DNA from: Fusobacteriota bacterium
Lineage (GTDB): Bacteria; Bacillota; TC1
Assembly (NCBI GenBank): GCA_009773805.1
Contig: WTXA01000002.1
Span: 186,001-250,000 of the forward strand
Direction: 5' to 3'
Length of the DNA stretch: 64,000 nucleotides
The position numbers were made by a program, and so were the translations under genes. A model generated the notes under the pieces. The model ran no database searches. It had not been told where the DNA came from and saw nothing but the letters and a program-made list of their open reading frames with translations. Numbering within the stretch: position 1 is the stretch's first letter; the number at the start of each line of letters is the position of its first letter. Below are positions 34,386-43,120 of the stretch, in pieces.

Positions 34386-35351
34386 CTATCGCAGAGCCTT
34401 ATCATAAGGTATACCTTCTGCTTTTGGTGCTCTTGATTTTCTAGAAGTAAATGCAAGAACAACCATCGTTGCAATATAAGGTAACATTTTATAGTAGGTT
34501 TGATTAATCCCTAAATTATCGAGGAAAGGAATTAGTACTACAGAGTAAGCAAGAGTGCGTAGAAATGCAAAAAACAATGCTGCAAGAAGTATTCTTATTG
34601 GTTTCCATTGGCCAAAAATCATAACAGCTAAAGCTAAGAAACCAAAACCAGCAACACCAGTATGACCGTTCACATTACCATCCAAAACACCTACGGAGTA
34701 AAAAAATCCTCCAATACCACCTAAAATACCAGAGATACTAACTCCTGCATATCTCATGAAATATACATTAATCCCCACAGAATCAGCCGCCTGAGGATGT
34801 TCACCACATGCTCGTAGACGTAACCCAAATCTAGTTTTATAGAAAACAATTACTGAAATAACAAGAAAAAATAAACCTAAAACTACAGTCAAATAAGTTT
34901 TTTGAAAAAACATTTCACCAATAAAAGGAATATCTCCTAAAACTGGAACCTTTCTGATATAAAAATTCATATTTGTTGTAATACCATCACTATTAAAAAA
35001 CATTTTTGAAAATAATAAAATTGCTGCAGGTATTAACATATTTAAAGAAACACCAGTAATAGTTTGATTTGCTTTCATCGTAACGGCTGCAAAAGAAAGA
35101 AGTAATGAATAAATCAAACCAGAGAAACCTGCAACTACCATTCCAATTAGTATAATAACTTGAGGATCAATTTGTGATTTTTGTATAAAAAAAACAAAGA
35201 GTGCACCAAAGAATGCTCCAAACAACATAATACCTTCAAGAGCAATATTGACAATACCGCTTCTTTCACTAAACATACCACCCAAGGCAACTAATAATAA
35301 AGGAATTGCTACAGGAAGCATATTCTGAATTAAATAATAAACTGTACTCAT
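34386..35351 (-). CDS. BMP-type ABC transporter permease 2
   Basis: 321 aa membrane subunit with family patterns LGGMFSERSGIVNIALEGIMLFG (residues ~24-46), FGLRLRACGEHPQAADSVG and GFGFLALAVMIFGQWKPIR. Its ATG overlaps the preceding TAA by one base (TAATG). It completes importer 3. Confidence 0.88.
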   Translation of the reverse strand: MSTVYYLIQNMLPVAIPLLLVALGGMFSERSGIVNIALEGIMLFGAFFGALFVFFIQKSQIDPQVIILIGMVVAGFSGLIYSLLLSFAAVTMKANQTITGVSLNMLIPAAILLFSKMFFNSDGITTNMNFYIRKVPVLGDIPFIGEMFFQKTYLTVVLGLFFLVISVIVFYKTRFGLRLRACGEHPQAADSVGINVYFMRYAGVSISGILGGIGGFFYSVGVLDGNVNGHTGVAGFGFLALAVMIFGQWKPIRILLAALFFAFLRTLAYSVVLIPFLDNLGINQTYYKMLPYIATMVVLAFTSRKSRAPKAEGIPYDKALR

Positions 35352-36541
35352 TATTCTGCCTCCTTATTCTGGACTTCTATTTCCTCTTCTACAGCCTCTA
35401 AATCTTCAAGTAATATATTAGTGTGTGGTTTTTTGATAATATATTTTTTAATAAATCTTCCAATCCCAGAATTCATAATCATTGCAAAGGCTGAGAAATA
35501 AATGATTACAGCAATAACCACATCAATAATTTCCGGTTTATAGCCTACTAAATTGGCTAATGTACCTCCACGTTGAATAAATGAAATAAAAGTTGCAGAA
35601 AAAATGATACCAATAGGATTTGCACTACCTAAAAGAGCCACTGCAATACCATTAAATCCGTTGACTGCAATAATATTTATAGGTTCATAAGTCATGCTAC
35701 TTCCTGCTATTGCTGAAGGGGCTAATATAGCAAAAGCACCACCTAAACCTGCTAAACCTCCGGCAATGACCATAGTAAGAATTATATTAGTCTTACCTTT
35801 CATACCTGCATAATTGCTTGCATGTTTGTTAAAGCCTGTCGCTTTAAGTTCATAGCCGAAAGTTGTTTTCTCTAAAACAATAAATAATATAATTCCAATA
35901 ATAACTGCCATTATTATACCAACATTTACATTTGAGCCCATTATACCTAAGGAAGGAAGTTGAACTGTTCTTGGCAAGTAGTTTGTTCTAGCATTTGATG
36001 ATAAATATAATACTAAGTTACCTTGTATTAACATATCCACCAAATACATTCCAATATAATTAAACATAATCGTAGTTATTACTTCATTAACATTAAGGAA
36101 TGCCTTGAAAATACCAGGGATAAATCCCCAAAGCATACCACCAACCATACCCGCAATGATTGCAGCAATCCAGTGTATTTCTGGAGGCAAATCCCACATG
36201 AAACCAACATAAAGTGCAAAAAACATTCCCATGGTATATTGACCAGATGCACCAATATTGAAAAGGCCCATTCTAAAGGCCAACCCCACTGATAAACCTG
36301 TCATTAAGATTGGTGTTGCAAAATATAGCACATCACCAAAACGCCCAAAACCACCAAGTAGTATATAACTAAATCCTTTAAAAACATTTTGTGGCCCCGC
36401 AAAAGCCATGACAATAAATCCAAAAATTAGACCTAAAAAAATTGCCAATAGCACAGAGGTAAATGCAGTGAACCCCTTACTTTCTGTTATATTTTTTAAA
36501 GTTATACCCTTATTTCGAGATGAACTTTTCTTACTCTGCAT
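35351..36541 (-). CDS. BMP-type ABC transporter permease 1
   Basis: 396 aa from the ATG at 36541 (MQSKKSSSRNKG), seven bases after AAGGAG; an in-frame TTG lies two codons earlier. Family patterns: LSVGLAFRMGLFNIGASGQYTMG, LNVNEVITTIMFNYIGMYLV and GFNGIAVALLGSANPIGI. It overlaps the end of the ATPase gene. The basic N-terminal and acidic C-terminal tails are longer than in the other two systems. Confidence 0.88.
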   Translation of the reverse strand: MQSKKSSSRNKGITLKNITESKGFTAFTSVLLAIFLGLIFGFIVMAFAGPQNVFKGFSYILLGGFGRFGDVLYFATPILMTGLSVGLAFRMGLFNIGASGQYTMGMFFALYVGFMWDLPPEIHWIAAIIAGMVGGMLWGFIPGIFKAFLNVNEVITTIMFNYIGMYLVDMLIQGNLVLYLSSNARTNYLPRTVQLPSLGIMGSNVNVGIIMAVIIGIILFIVLEKTTFGYELKATGFNKHASNYAGMKGKTNIILTMVIAGGLAGLGGAFAILAPSAIAGSSMTYEPINIIAVNGFNGIAVALLGSANPIGIIFSATFISFIQRGGTLANLVGYKPEIIDVVIAVIIYFSAFAMIMNSGIGRFIKKYIIKKPHTNILLEDLEAVEEEIEVQNKEAE

Positions 36542-38078
36542 TGTCAATCTCCTTTACAGTGTTTCGTTTAGCACCTGACATATATAGTCCAAGTTCTTGA
36601 ACTGTGGTTTTTTTAGGGTCAAGCTCTCCTACAATTTCTCCTTCATACATAACTAATATACGATCACTAACATTCATAACTTCATCTAGTTCAAGGGATA
36701 CTAATAAGACACCTTTTCCACAATCACGTCTGCTGATAAGTTGTTTATGAATATACTCTACAGCACCCACATCAAGACCTCTTGTTGGTTGAACTGCAAC
36801 TAAAACTTCATGATCTTTATCAATTTCCCTTGCAATAATTGCCTTCTGTTGATTTCCTCCTGACATACTTCTAGCCATTGTTATAGGTCCTTGGCCACTT
36901 CTTACGTCATATTTTTTTATGAGGCATTCAGCATAGTTTCTAACAGCATGAAATCTTATAAAGCCTTTATTTTGAAATTCAGGTTGCCAGTAGCGTTGTA
37001 AAACCAAGTTTTCTTCTAAAGAATAATCTAGTATTAATCCATGTTTATGTCTGTCCTCAGGAATATGACTCATTCCAGATACTGAACGTTTCCTTATTGA
37101 TGATTTAGTAATGTCTTTACCACCTAAGATAATTGTTCCAGAACTAACTTTTTCAAGACCTGTTAGCGCAGATATAAATTCTGTCTGTCCATTACCATCA
37201 ATACCTGCCAGACAAACAATTTCACCACCTCTTACATCAAAAGAGATATTTTTCACTGCATTATTTTTATGTAATTTTGAAGGTACTGTTACATTTTTAA
37301 CAGATAATACAACTTCTTTAACTTCAGTTAACTTTTTTTCAATGTTGAAACTAATGTCACGTCCCACCATCATTCGAGAAAGTTCTTCTTTTGTAGTGTC
37401 TTTAATATCTACAGTTCCAATATATTTTCCTTTACGGAGTACAGTACATCTATCGGCAACTTCAATTATTTCGTTTAATTTATGGGTAATAAATAATACT
37501 GATTTTCCTTCTTGAGCCAAATCTCTCATTATTTTTAGTAATTCTTTAATTTCTTGTGGTGTTAAAACTGCAGTAGGTTCATCAAAAATCAATATTTCAT
37601 TTTCTCTATAAAGCATTTTTAGAATTTCTGCTCTTTGTTGCATACCAATAGATATTTCTTCAATAAGTGCATCTGGATTAATTTTTAATCCATATTTTCC
37701 ACTTAGTTCCATAACTTTTTTTCTTGCGTCTGTTTTTTGTAGAAAGCCTAAGGTATTAGGTTCAACCCCAAGTATGATATTTTCTAGGACAGTAAATATT
37801 TCTACAAGTTTGAAATGCTGATGAACCATTCCTATTCCAAGATCATTGGCATCATTAGGGTTATTAATTTTCACTTCTTTTCCATTTTTTTTAATTTCGC
37901 CTTTTTCTGCTTGATATAATCCAAAAAGAACACTCACAAGTGTGCTTTTACCAGCACCATTCTCACCAAGAAGAGCATGTACTTCCCCTTTTTTTAAGTT
38001 CAAGGTGATATTATCATTAGCAATAATACCAGGAAATTCTTTTGTTATATTTAGCATCTCTACAATATAATTTTCCAC
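36531..38078 (-). CDS. BMP-type ABC transporter ATP-binding protein (two NBDs)
   Basis: 515 aa. NBD1: Walker A GENGAGKSTLV, signature ISIGMQQRAEI, Walker B ILIFDEPTA. NBD2: degenerate Walker A GIDGNGQTE, signature MSGGNQQK and QPTRGLDVGA. It apparently starts at GTG after AGAGG. The gene follows the lipoprotein gene after a hairpin, as in the other two BMP operons. Confidence 0.9.
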   Translation of the reverse strand: MENYIVEMLNITKEFPGIIANDNITLNLKKGEVHALLGENGAGKSTLVSVLFGLYQAEKGEIKKNGKEVKINNPNDANDLGIGMVHQHFKLVEIFTVLENIILGVEPNTLGFLQKTDARKKVMELSGKYGLKINPDALIEEISIGMQQRAEILKMLYRENEILIFDEPTAVLTPQEIKELLKIMRDLAQEGKSVLFITHKLNEIIEVADRCTVLRKGKYIGTVDIKDTTKEELSRMMVGRDISFNIEKKLTEVKEVVLSVKNVTVPSKLHKNNAVKNISFDVRGGEIVCLAGIDGNGQTEFISALTGLEKVSSGTIILGGKDITKSSIRKRSVSGMSHIPEDRHKHGLILDYSLEENLVLQRYWQPEFQNKGFIRFHAVRNYAECLIKKYDVRSGQGPITMARSMSGGNQQKAIIAREIDKDHEVLVAVQPTRGLDVGAVEYIHKQLISRRDCGKGVLLVSLELDEVMNVSDRILVMYEGEIVGELDPKKTTVQELGLYMSGAKRNTVKEIDNAE

Positions 38079-38130
38079 ATTAACCTCTTCTTCCTACTTT
38101 TTATAAAAATCTTAAATTTAAATTTAAAAA

Positions 38131-38156
38131 ATGGAGGAAACTCGCGCCTCCTCCAT
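38131..38156 (-). terminator. Intercistronic hairpin between BMP and ATPase genes
   Basis: ATGGAGGA ... TCCTCCAT (8 bp) in the 148-base gap. The minus-strand flank is TTTTTTAAATTT, so it may act as a partial terminator. It is the third such hairpin at this position in the window's BMP operons. Confidence 0.65.
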
Positions 38157-38226
38157 TTATAGTCTTATATCTACATAAGGCTTAGTCTATTATATTATGT
38201 TATGTTATGTTATCTAAATTTTATTA

Positions 38227-39363
38227 CTATCTTGTAGAAACTGTTACTTTCATTAATCCTAATGCAGAAGTAAGCTCAGCTACTGTAGCAACTCCACTTG
38301 AACCAGCTACTGTAATTTTACGTAGTGGTTTAACACTTCCATCAGCTAAAGTAGCAAATACTTTATCATATGCTGCTTTATTAAAAGTTGAGAATCTATC
38401 AAAAGCATCTGCTTTATCATCTCCAATAACCATTGTTGGTAGACCAACACCATCATTGGAGGCATTAAAGAATGTTGTTTTTGCTGAGTATGTTGCCCAT
38501 TTGTCATTATAGATTGCTTCTAGCACACTGATAACAGATGCTGAAAGTCCTTTTGTTGCTGAGGTTATAACTGTATCGCTATCATATCTTTGGTCAACGT
38601 CTACTCCGATAACTAATGCATCAGATTCAGAAGCTGCAGACATGACGCTCTTTCCTACAGAACCACCGCAAGCAAATATTACTTGAGTGCCTTGCTGGTA
38701 CATAGTTCTTGCAGTTGCTTTGTTTGTATCGCTTTCATCAAAGTTTCCAGTGTAGTGATATGTCACCTTAATTGAACCATCTGCAAGATTAAGGCTTTTA
38801 GCAGCTGCTTCAGCACCTTGAAGATATCCATAACCAAAAGCTTGAACAGCAGGAACTGCCATTCCACCCATGAAACCTAGTTGAGTCATACCATCTGTTA
38901 CTGCTGCATAACCAGCAAGATAACCTGATTGTTCTTCAGCATACATAACGCTTGCTACATTAGATTTTGTTTCAAATTTTGCATAATCAGCTGTATGTGG
39001 TGCTCCATCAAGTAAGATGAATTTAACATCAGGATATTTTGTTTGCGCTTCATATATCGGTACTTCAAAAAGGAAACCTGGTGTTACAATAATTTTTGCT
39101 CCACCTGTAACTGCTAAATCAATAGCAGCTAAATATCCTGCATCTGAAGCTTCTTCAGGCTTGATGTACTTATGCGAAATATTATTGTCTTTTGCATACT
39201 TAACTACGCCTTCCCAAGCTCCTTGGTTAAATGATTTATCATCAATGTTACCTTTGTCTGTGATTAGTGTAATTTCATTTGTATCAGAAGCATTTTGACC
39301 ACATCCTACTAATACCATACCCACTACCATGATTGCTAGTAAACCTAATAATTTTTTTTTCAT
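38227..39363 (-). CDS. BMP family ABC transporter substrate-binding lipoprotein
   Basis: 378 aa from MKKKLLGLLA, preceded by AGAGGAGGG; the longer frame upstream covers that ribosome site. Lipobox LVGC (Cys21). Mature segments EITLITDKGNIDDKSFNQGAWEG and QQGTQVIFACGGSVGKSVMSAA are of the Med/TmpC nucleoside-binding type (DDKSFNQ is typical). It is longer than the other two BMP proteins here and likely binds nucleosides, with purine nucleosides probable by homology. First gene of operon 3. Confidence 0.9.
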   Translation of the reverse strand: MKKKLLGLLAIMVVGMVLVGCGQNASDTNEITLITDKGNIDDKSFNQGAWEGVVKYAKDNNISHKYIKPEEASDAGYLAAIDLAVTGGAKIIVTPGFLFEVPIYEAQTKYPDVKFILLDGAPHTADYAKFETKSNVASVMYAEEQSGYLAGYAAVTDGMTQLGFMGGMAVPAVQAFGYGYLQGAEAAAKSLNLADGSIKVTYHYTGNFDESDTNKATARTMYQQGTQVIFACGGSVGKSVMSAASESDALVIGVDVDQRYDSDTVITSATKGLSASVISVLEAIYNDKWATYSAKTTFFNASNDGVGLPTMVIGDDKADAFDRFSTFNKAAYDKVFATLADGSVKPLRKITVAGSSGVATVAELTSALGLMKVTVSTR

Positions 39364-39804
39364 TTTATACCCTCCTCTTTGGAATTTATGCAGCATATCT
39401 CTTTGATTGAATTATATCCTTTACAATTTCTAAATACAACAATTTCCACTTAATATCTCCATTTCTCTTATTTTTGTCCATAAATTCTAATATGAAAAAA
39501 TATATTTAGATCAGTATAAATATAAAGGAATGCCTTTCTCTATTTCTATGGATGGCTTATCACTTCATTCTAGGGCTTTCATGAAGATGTGCAGGGATTT
39601 TTTTAGGATCTCTACCTTGTTCTTTTCTTCCAATAGCAGTCTTTCCTTAATCCTAAGTTCTTTTTCCAGTTCTTTAACTTTATGAATTAGTTAATTGTTG
39701 CTTTTTGGTTCTGGTCTTTTTAGACCTTTTTCAACGCATAGAAGGTTTGCTATTTATCCTTTGATATTGTATATTAATTACAAAGAAATTTTTGGAGGTA
39801 AAAT
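39364..39804. other. Intergenic region with an IS3-type remnant
   Basis: Upstream region of BMP operon 3. No purine riboswitch pattern is visible. The middle contains a decayed transposase OrfA end; the right end is the promoter and ribosome site of the SPFH gene. Confidence 0.6.
39565..39750 (-). pseudogene. Remnant of IS3/IS150-family OrfA
   Basis: The minus strand reads KGLKRPEPKSNN, a stop, then LIHKVKELEKELRIKERLLL followed by EEKNKVEILKKSLHIFMKALE and stop. The leucine-zipper-like end with EILKKSLHIF is typical of the end of IS3-family OrfA. The HTH part, OrfB and terminal repeats are absent. Confidence 0.6.
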
Positions 39805-40413
39805 ATGGAAAAAAATAATGAACCTAATAATATGTTGGCATTAAAAGTGAAAAAAAATAAAAATGTAAAGTTGATTTCTTCATTAGTTGTCCTTTTAGCT
39901 TTGGCTGTTTGGTTGATTTCAGGGTTTAGAATAGTAAGTGCAACAGAGGTTGCTGTGGTGCAAAGATTTGGTAAAATCGTGTCTGTGGAACCATCTGGAA
40001 TCCATTATGGACTAAGAGGCATTGATTATTATAACAAAATACAAGTCAATCAACAAAATATAAGGACTGTATACAGCACAACTACTAGTGATATATATAA
40101 AGTTAATCAGGTTATTCAGACTCAATATACTATTGACATTTCAAAGGCTGAGAGTTTATATTTGAAGTTTTTAAACACTCATCGGGATTCTATTATCAAG
40201 CCAATCTTGAGTCAGAGTATTAAGGAGACTACTTCTAAATTTACGCTAGAAGAGTTGATATCAAAACGGGTAGAACTTGGTCAAACTATTACAGATAGTG
40301 CTAGAGCAAGATTAAATGTTTATGGTATTAAGATTGTATCTGTAGAAATTGTTAATATTGAATTACCTGCAGATTATAAACAAGCTGTAGAACCGAAGCC
40401 CGTCGTCCAGTAA
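39805..40413 (+). CDS. SPFH/band-7 domain protein, short C-terminus
   Basis: 202 aa. A cytoplasmic basic N-terminus and one helix (about 25-45) precede an SPFH domain (TEVAVVQRFGKIVSVEPSGIHYGLRG ... VNIELPADYKQAVEPKPV). This is the stomatin/HflC-like membrane scaffold family. Relatives continue after 'DYKxAVEAKQVA' for 60-100 residues as a coiled coil; here the protein stops within that motif, so it looks C-terminally truncated. GGAGG precedes the ATG and a terminator follows, so it may still be expressed. Confidence 0.7.
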   Translation: MEKNNEPNNMLALKVKKNKNVKLISSLVVLLALAVWLISGFRIVSATEVAVVQRFGKIVSVEPSGIHYGLRGIDYYNKIQVNQQNIRTVYSTTTSDIYKVNQVIQTQYTIDISKAESLYLKFLNTHRDSIIKPILSQSIKETTSKFTLEELISKRVELGQTITDSARARLNVYGIKIVSVEIVNIELPADYKQAVEPKPVVQ

Positions 40414-40839
40414 GTAATTTATAAATTTTAATTACTAAATTAACAAATCTAAAAATAAAGGCTGAAGGTAAAAAACTTCAGCCTTTTATTTTTTTAGAAG
40501 GGTCTTTTATTTTACAGTAATGCATATTCAACTAGCACAATCAATAAAAATGACAGCAATTTAGGCGTTCTCTTCTCTATATTTATTTTTCCTATCTAAC
40601 TTAATTCCAATATAAAAAACAAAAAACCTCTTATGTTTTTGCATCGTACGGGATGATATGCTCCCCACTGTTAGGGCATTCTTGACTTTGCTATACTCAT
40701 CTATATTAAGCTATATTCTTTAAGAGAGGGTGTCAGATGGGGTGTCAGATGGGGTGTCGAAATTATAATCTAAATTTCTAATTTTTCCTTAAATCTCTAA
40801 AACCACTGAATCATTTATAAAAAGAATCGTATATCCACT
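40414..40839. other. Intergenic region with terminator and repeat copy B
   Basis: 426 bases between converging genes. They hold the SPFH terminator (40458-40487) and a repeat block: TTTTTGCATCGTACGGGATG (tRNA-Leu anticodon-arm-like, ~40638), GTTAGGGCATTC, CTATACTCATC and three GGGTGTC units (GGGTGTCAGATG, GGGTGTCAGATG, GGGTGTCG at 40726-40758). No gene is visible. Confidence 0.65.
40458..40487 (+). terminator. Terminator of the SPFH gene
   Basis: AAAGGCTGAAG/CTTCAGCCTTT stem followed by TATTTTTTTAG, 45 bases after the stop. Confidence 0.85.
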
Positions 40840-41334
40840 TTATCTATTATCTATTTTTTCAGGATACATATCATGCATATTAAGTCGTTGTTCAGCTACT
40901 TCATACCACTTCGTTCTTTCTTCTCCATAATTACAATATGGATCTATTGAGATGCCTCCTCTTGGGGTGAATTTACCCCAAACTTCAATATATTTGGGTT
41001 TCATAATTTTTATGAGATCTTTCATTATTATATTCATACAATCCTCATGAAAAGCACCATGATTTCTAAAGCTGAATAAATATAGTTTCAATGATTTACT
41101 CTCAACCATCTTTATATTTGGTACATAGGAAATATAAATTGATGCAAAATCTGGTTGTCCTGTAATAGGGCACAAGCTTGTGAATTCAGGAAAATTAAAC
41201 TTCACAAAATAATCATTGTTTTGGTGTTTATTATCAAATGTTTCAAGTATACCCGGATTGTAATTATAGCCATACTTTGTGTTCTGGCTACCTAATAAAG
41301 TAAGGTCTTTAAGATCTTCTGGTTTTTTATTCAT
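40840..41334 (-). CDS. queF: NADPH-dependent 7-cyano-7-deazaguanine reductase QueF
   Basis: 164 aa cytoplasmic enzyme that reduces preQ0 to preQ1 in queuosine synthesis. The unimodular QueF pattern is present: [15 protein letters not shown] (catalytic Cys, ~53), [22 protein letters not shown] (ESKSLK substrate motif) and [14 protein letters not shown]. The start MNKKPEDLK follows AGGAGAATAATT. It overlaps queT by eight bases, and both lie under a preQ1 riboswitch. Confidence 0.95.
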   Translation of the reverse strand: MNKKPEDLKDLTLLGSQNTKYGYNYNPGILETFDNKHQNNDYFVKFNFPEFTSLCPITGQPDFASIYISYVPNIKMVESKSLKLYLFSFRNHGAFHEDCMNIIMKDLIKIMKPKYIEVWGKFTPRGGISIDPYCNYGEERTKWYEVAEQRLNMHDMYPEKIDNR

Positions 41335-41848
41335 AATTATTCTCCTGCTTTTCAACATATGCTTTTTCCAAATATCTTAAAAGTAAAACACCTGCGATAC
41401 TTGGTATAATCTGGCCAATACCTACACTCAACACAAGCATCAAGTATGGAATATTCAATATGAATGAAAGCCATATTGGTACCATTATTGTTGGTATAAT
41501 CAAAATAGGTATAGCAACTAGAAAAATATTTAATTTTCTTAAATAATAACATCCAGCCGCAGTTAACAAGCCTACTATTAAGCCACCAATCATATCTAAT
41601 AAACCTAATCCACCCATAAGTGTATTACTTAAAAAATTAGCAATACCTAACGGTACAATTAAAAAAGGATGAATTGCTGCGACTGCATATATACTTGTCG
41701 CAATTCTTATTTGATATTGACCAAAAGAAAAACTTTGTGTTAAAAATACTACAGTTACATATATTGCTATTACTAATCCTGAAATAGCAATTTTCTTAAC
41801 TTTTGTCATAGATTCTTTTCCTGATTGTTGTTTTACGCTTGTTTTCAT
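41327..41848 (-). CDS. queT: QueT family queuosine precursor transporter
   Basis: 173 aa, five or six helices, an S-component-like vitamin transporter of the QueT (COG4708) family. Characteristic segments: [34 protein letters not shown] and LANTLMGG-like [21 protein letters not shown]. It imports preQ1 or preQ0, which are then used with the help of the downstream queF. A 7-deazaguanine riboswitch with terminator precedes it. Confidence 0.9.
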   Translation of the reverse strand: MKTSVKQQSGKESMTKVKKIAISGLVIAIYVTVVFLTQSFSFGQYQIRIATSIYAVAAIHPFLIVPLGIANFLSNTLMGGLGLLDMIGGLIVGLLTAAGCYYLRKLNIFLVAIPILIIPTIMVPIWLSFILNIPYLMLVLSVGIGQIIPSIAGVLLLRYLEKAYVEKQENNYE

Positions 41849-41903
41849 TTTCTACCTCTTTCACTTTAAAATAGAAAAGAACAATTCAAAAATATTCAAA
41901 TAA

Positions 41904-41928
41904 TAAAAAAATGGCGCCTAGGCACCAT
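41904..41928 (-). terminator. Riboswitch-controlled terminator of queT-queF
   Basis: On the minus strand ATGGTGC-CTAG-GCGCCAT followed by seven T. CCTAG in the hairpin can pair with CTAGG at the aptamer 3' end, giving an antiterminator. Confidence 0.85.
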
Positions 41929-41950
41929 AAATTACAGCTATAAATAACTG

Positions 41951-41990
41951 GTCCTAGTTTTATTTATAGACAGGAAGTTTCGAACTGTCT
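41951..41990 (-). promoter_or_regulatory. preQ1-I riboswitch
   Basis: Minus strand GACAG-UUCGAAACUUC-CUGUC followed by the A-rich tail UAUAAAUAAAACUAGGA. The layout copies the Bacillus subtilis queC aptamer (AGAGG-UUC...-CCUCU-AUAAAAAACUAAGGA): P1, the UUC loop, the A-rich tail and the ACUA pseudoknot strand. It sits before queT-queF with an intrinsic terminator between, so high preQ1 should switch the operon off. Confidence 0.75.
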
Positions 41991-42067
41991 TTTATTCCTT
42001 TAAAATATTAACATATACTAATTATTTATACAATCATATTTATCAAACTAAGGAATATTCCTATAAT

Positions 42068-43120
42068 TTATAAAATTTCCTTAAGTGTTTCAATTAGTGT
42101 TAGATTATCCAAATGAGACTTGACTGCAATCCTAAAATAGTTGTTATTAAGTCCTCTGAAATTCTCGCAATTACGAATTAATATTTTTTTATTCAATAGC
42201 AACTCATGAAGATTATTTATATTCTCACATTTAAACAATATAAAATTTGCATCACTCTCATAAACTATAAGTCCAAGATTTCTAAGAGATACAGACAAAT
42301 ATAAACGTTCTTTTATATTTTCAGCTACCGTTTTCTTTAAGTATTCTTCATCCTTTAATACTTCTATGCCACAAAGCTGAGCCGGTGTAGAAACACTCCA
42401 AGGTTGACCTGCCTTGGTGATTCTTTTTAATGTATCCTCATTTGAACTAAGACAATATCCCAATCTTAGGCCAGCCATTGCAAAAAATTTAGTAAATGCT
42501 TTTAAAATTATTAAATTGTCAAAATTGTAAAGTTGATCTTTTAATGAAAATTTATTTGGATTTTCTAAAAAAGAATTAAAGCACTCGTCTATAACCAATA
42601 CGCAATTAATTTCTAAACACTTTTTAGCAATTTTTATTAATAATTCCTTTTCTAATATTTTTCCTGTTGGGTTATTCGGGTTACAAATGAATAGAATATC
42701 AATTTTATCAATTTCTTTTAGTATTTTTTCATCTAAAATAAAGTCCGATTCACTTCTAAGATAATAATAATCTATTTTACAATCAACATTTATAAGAGAT
42801 AATTCATATTCCGAAAATGTAGGGGCCAGTAATAAAGCTCTCTTAGGCCTAAGAGCATAAGATATACGATATATAATATCGGCTGCACCATTTCCACAGA
42901 GTATGTTTTTTTCTGTAATACTTTCAAATTCACTGATTGATTTTTTAAGGTAAGTGCAATTAATATCAGGATATGCAAAATATCCACTTATAGAATTTTT
43001 TAAAATCTTAACTGCCCTTTTAGGCAACCCCATCGGATTAACATTAGAAGAAAAATCTAAAAGATTTTCACCGATTCTGCTAACAGAATAAATATCTCCG
43101 CCATGCTTACTTATATCCAT
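42068..43120 (-). CDS. cobD: L-threonine-O-3-phosphate decarboxylase-like aminotransferase
   Basis: 350 aa PLP enzyme of fold type I, histidinol-phosphate aminotransferase-like. HGGDIYSVSR near the N-terminus and LDFSSNVNPMGLP are typical of CobD. CNPNNPTGK, DECFNSFLEN and the PLP lysine in LKAFTKFFAMAGLRLGY are present. CobD makes the aminopropanol phosphate arm of cobalamin. Its start overlaps cbiB by ten bases and AGGTGG precedes the ATG, so the pair forms one operon. Confidence 0.88.
   Translation of the reverse strand: MDISKHGGDIYSVSRIGENLLDFSSNVNPMGLPKRAVKILKNSISGYFAYPDINCTYLKKSISEFESITEKNILCGNGAADIIYRISYALRPKRALLLAPTFSEYELSLINVDCKIDYYYLRSESDFILDEKILKEIDKIDILFICNPNNPTGKILEKELLIKIAKKCLEINCVLVIDECFNSFLENPNKFSLKDQLYNFDNLIILKAFTKFFAMAGLRLGYCLSSNEDTLKRITKAGQPWSVSTPAQLCGIEVLKDEEYLKKTVAENIKERLYLSVSLRNLGLIVYESDANFILFKCENINNLHELLLNKKILIRNCENFRGLNNNYFRIAVKSHLDNLTLIETLKEIL

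Noticed and set aside
39364-39560. Purine riboswitch upstream of BMP operon 3
   Set aside because: I looked for the conserved loops (UAUAAUCC..., CUACC...) on the minus strand and did not find them.
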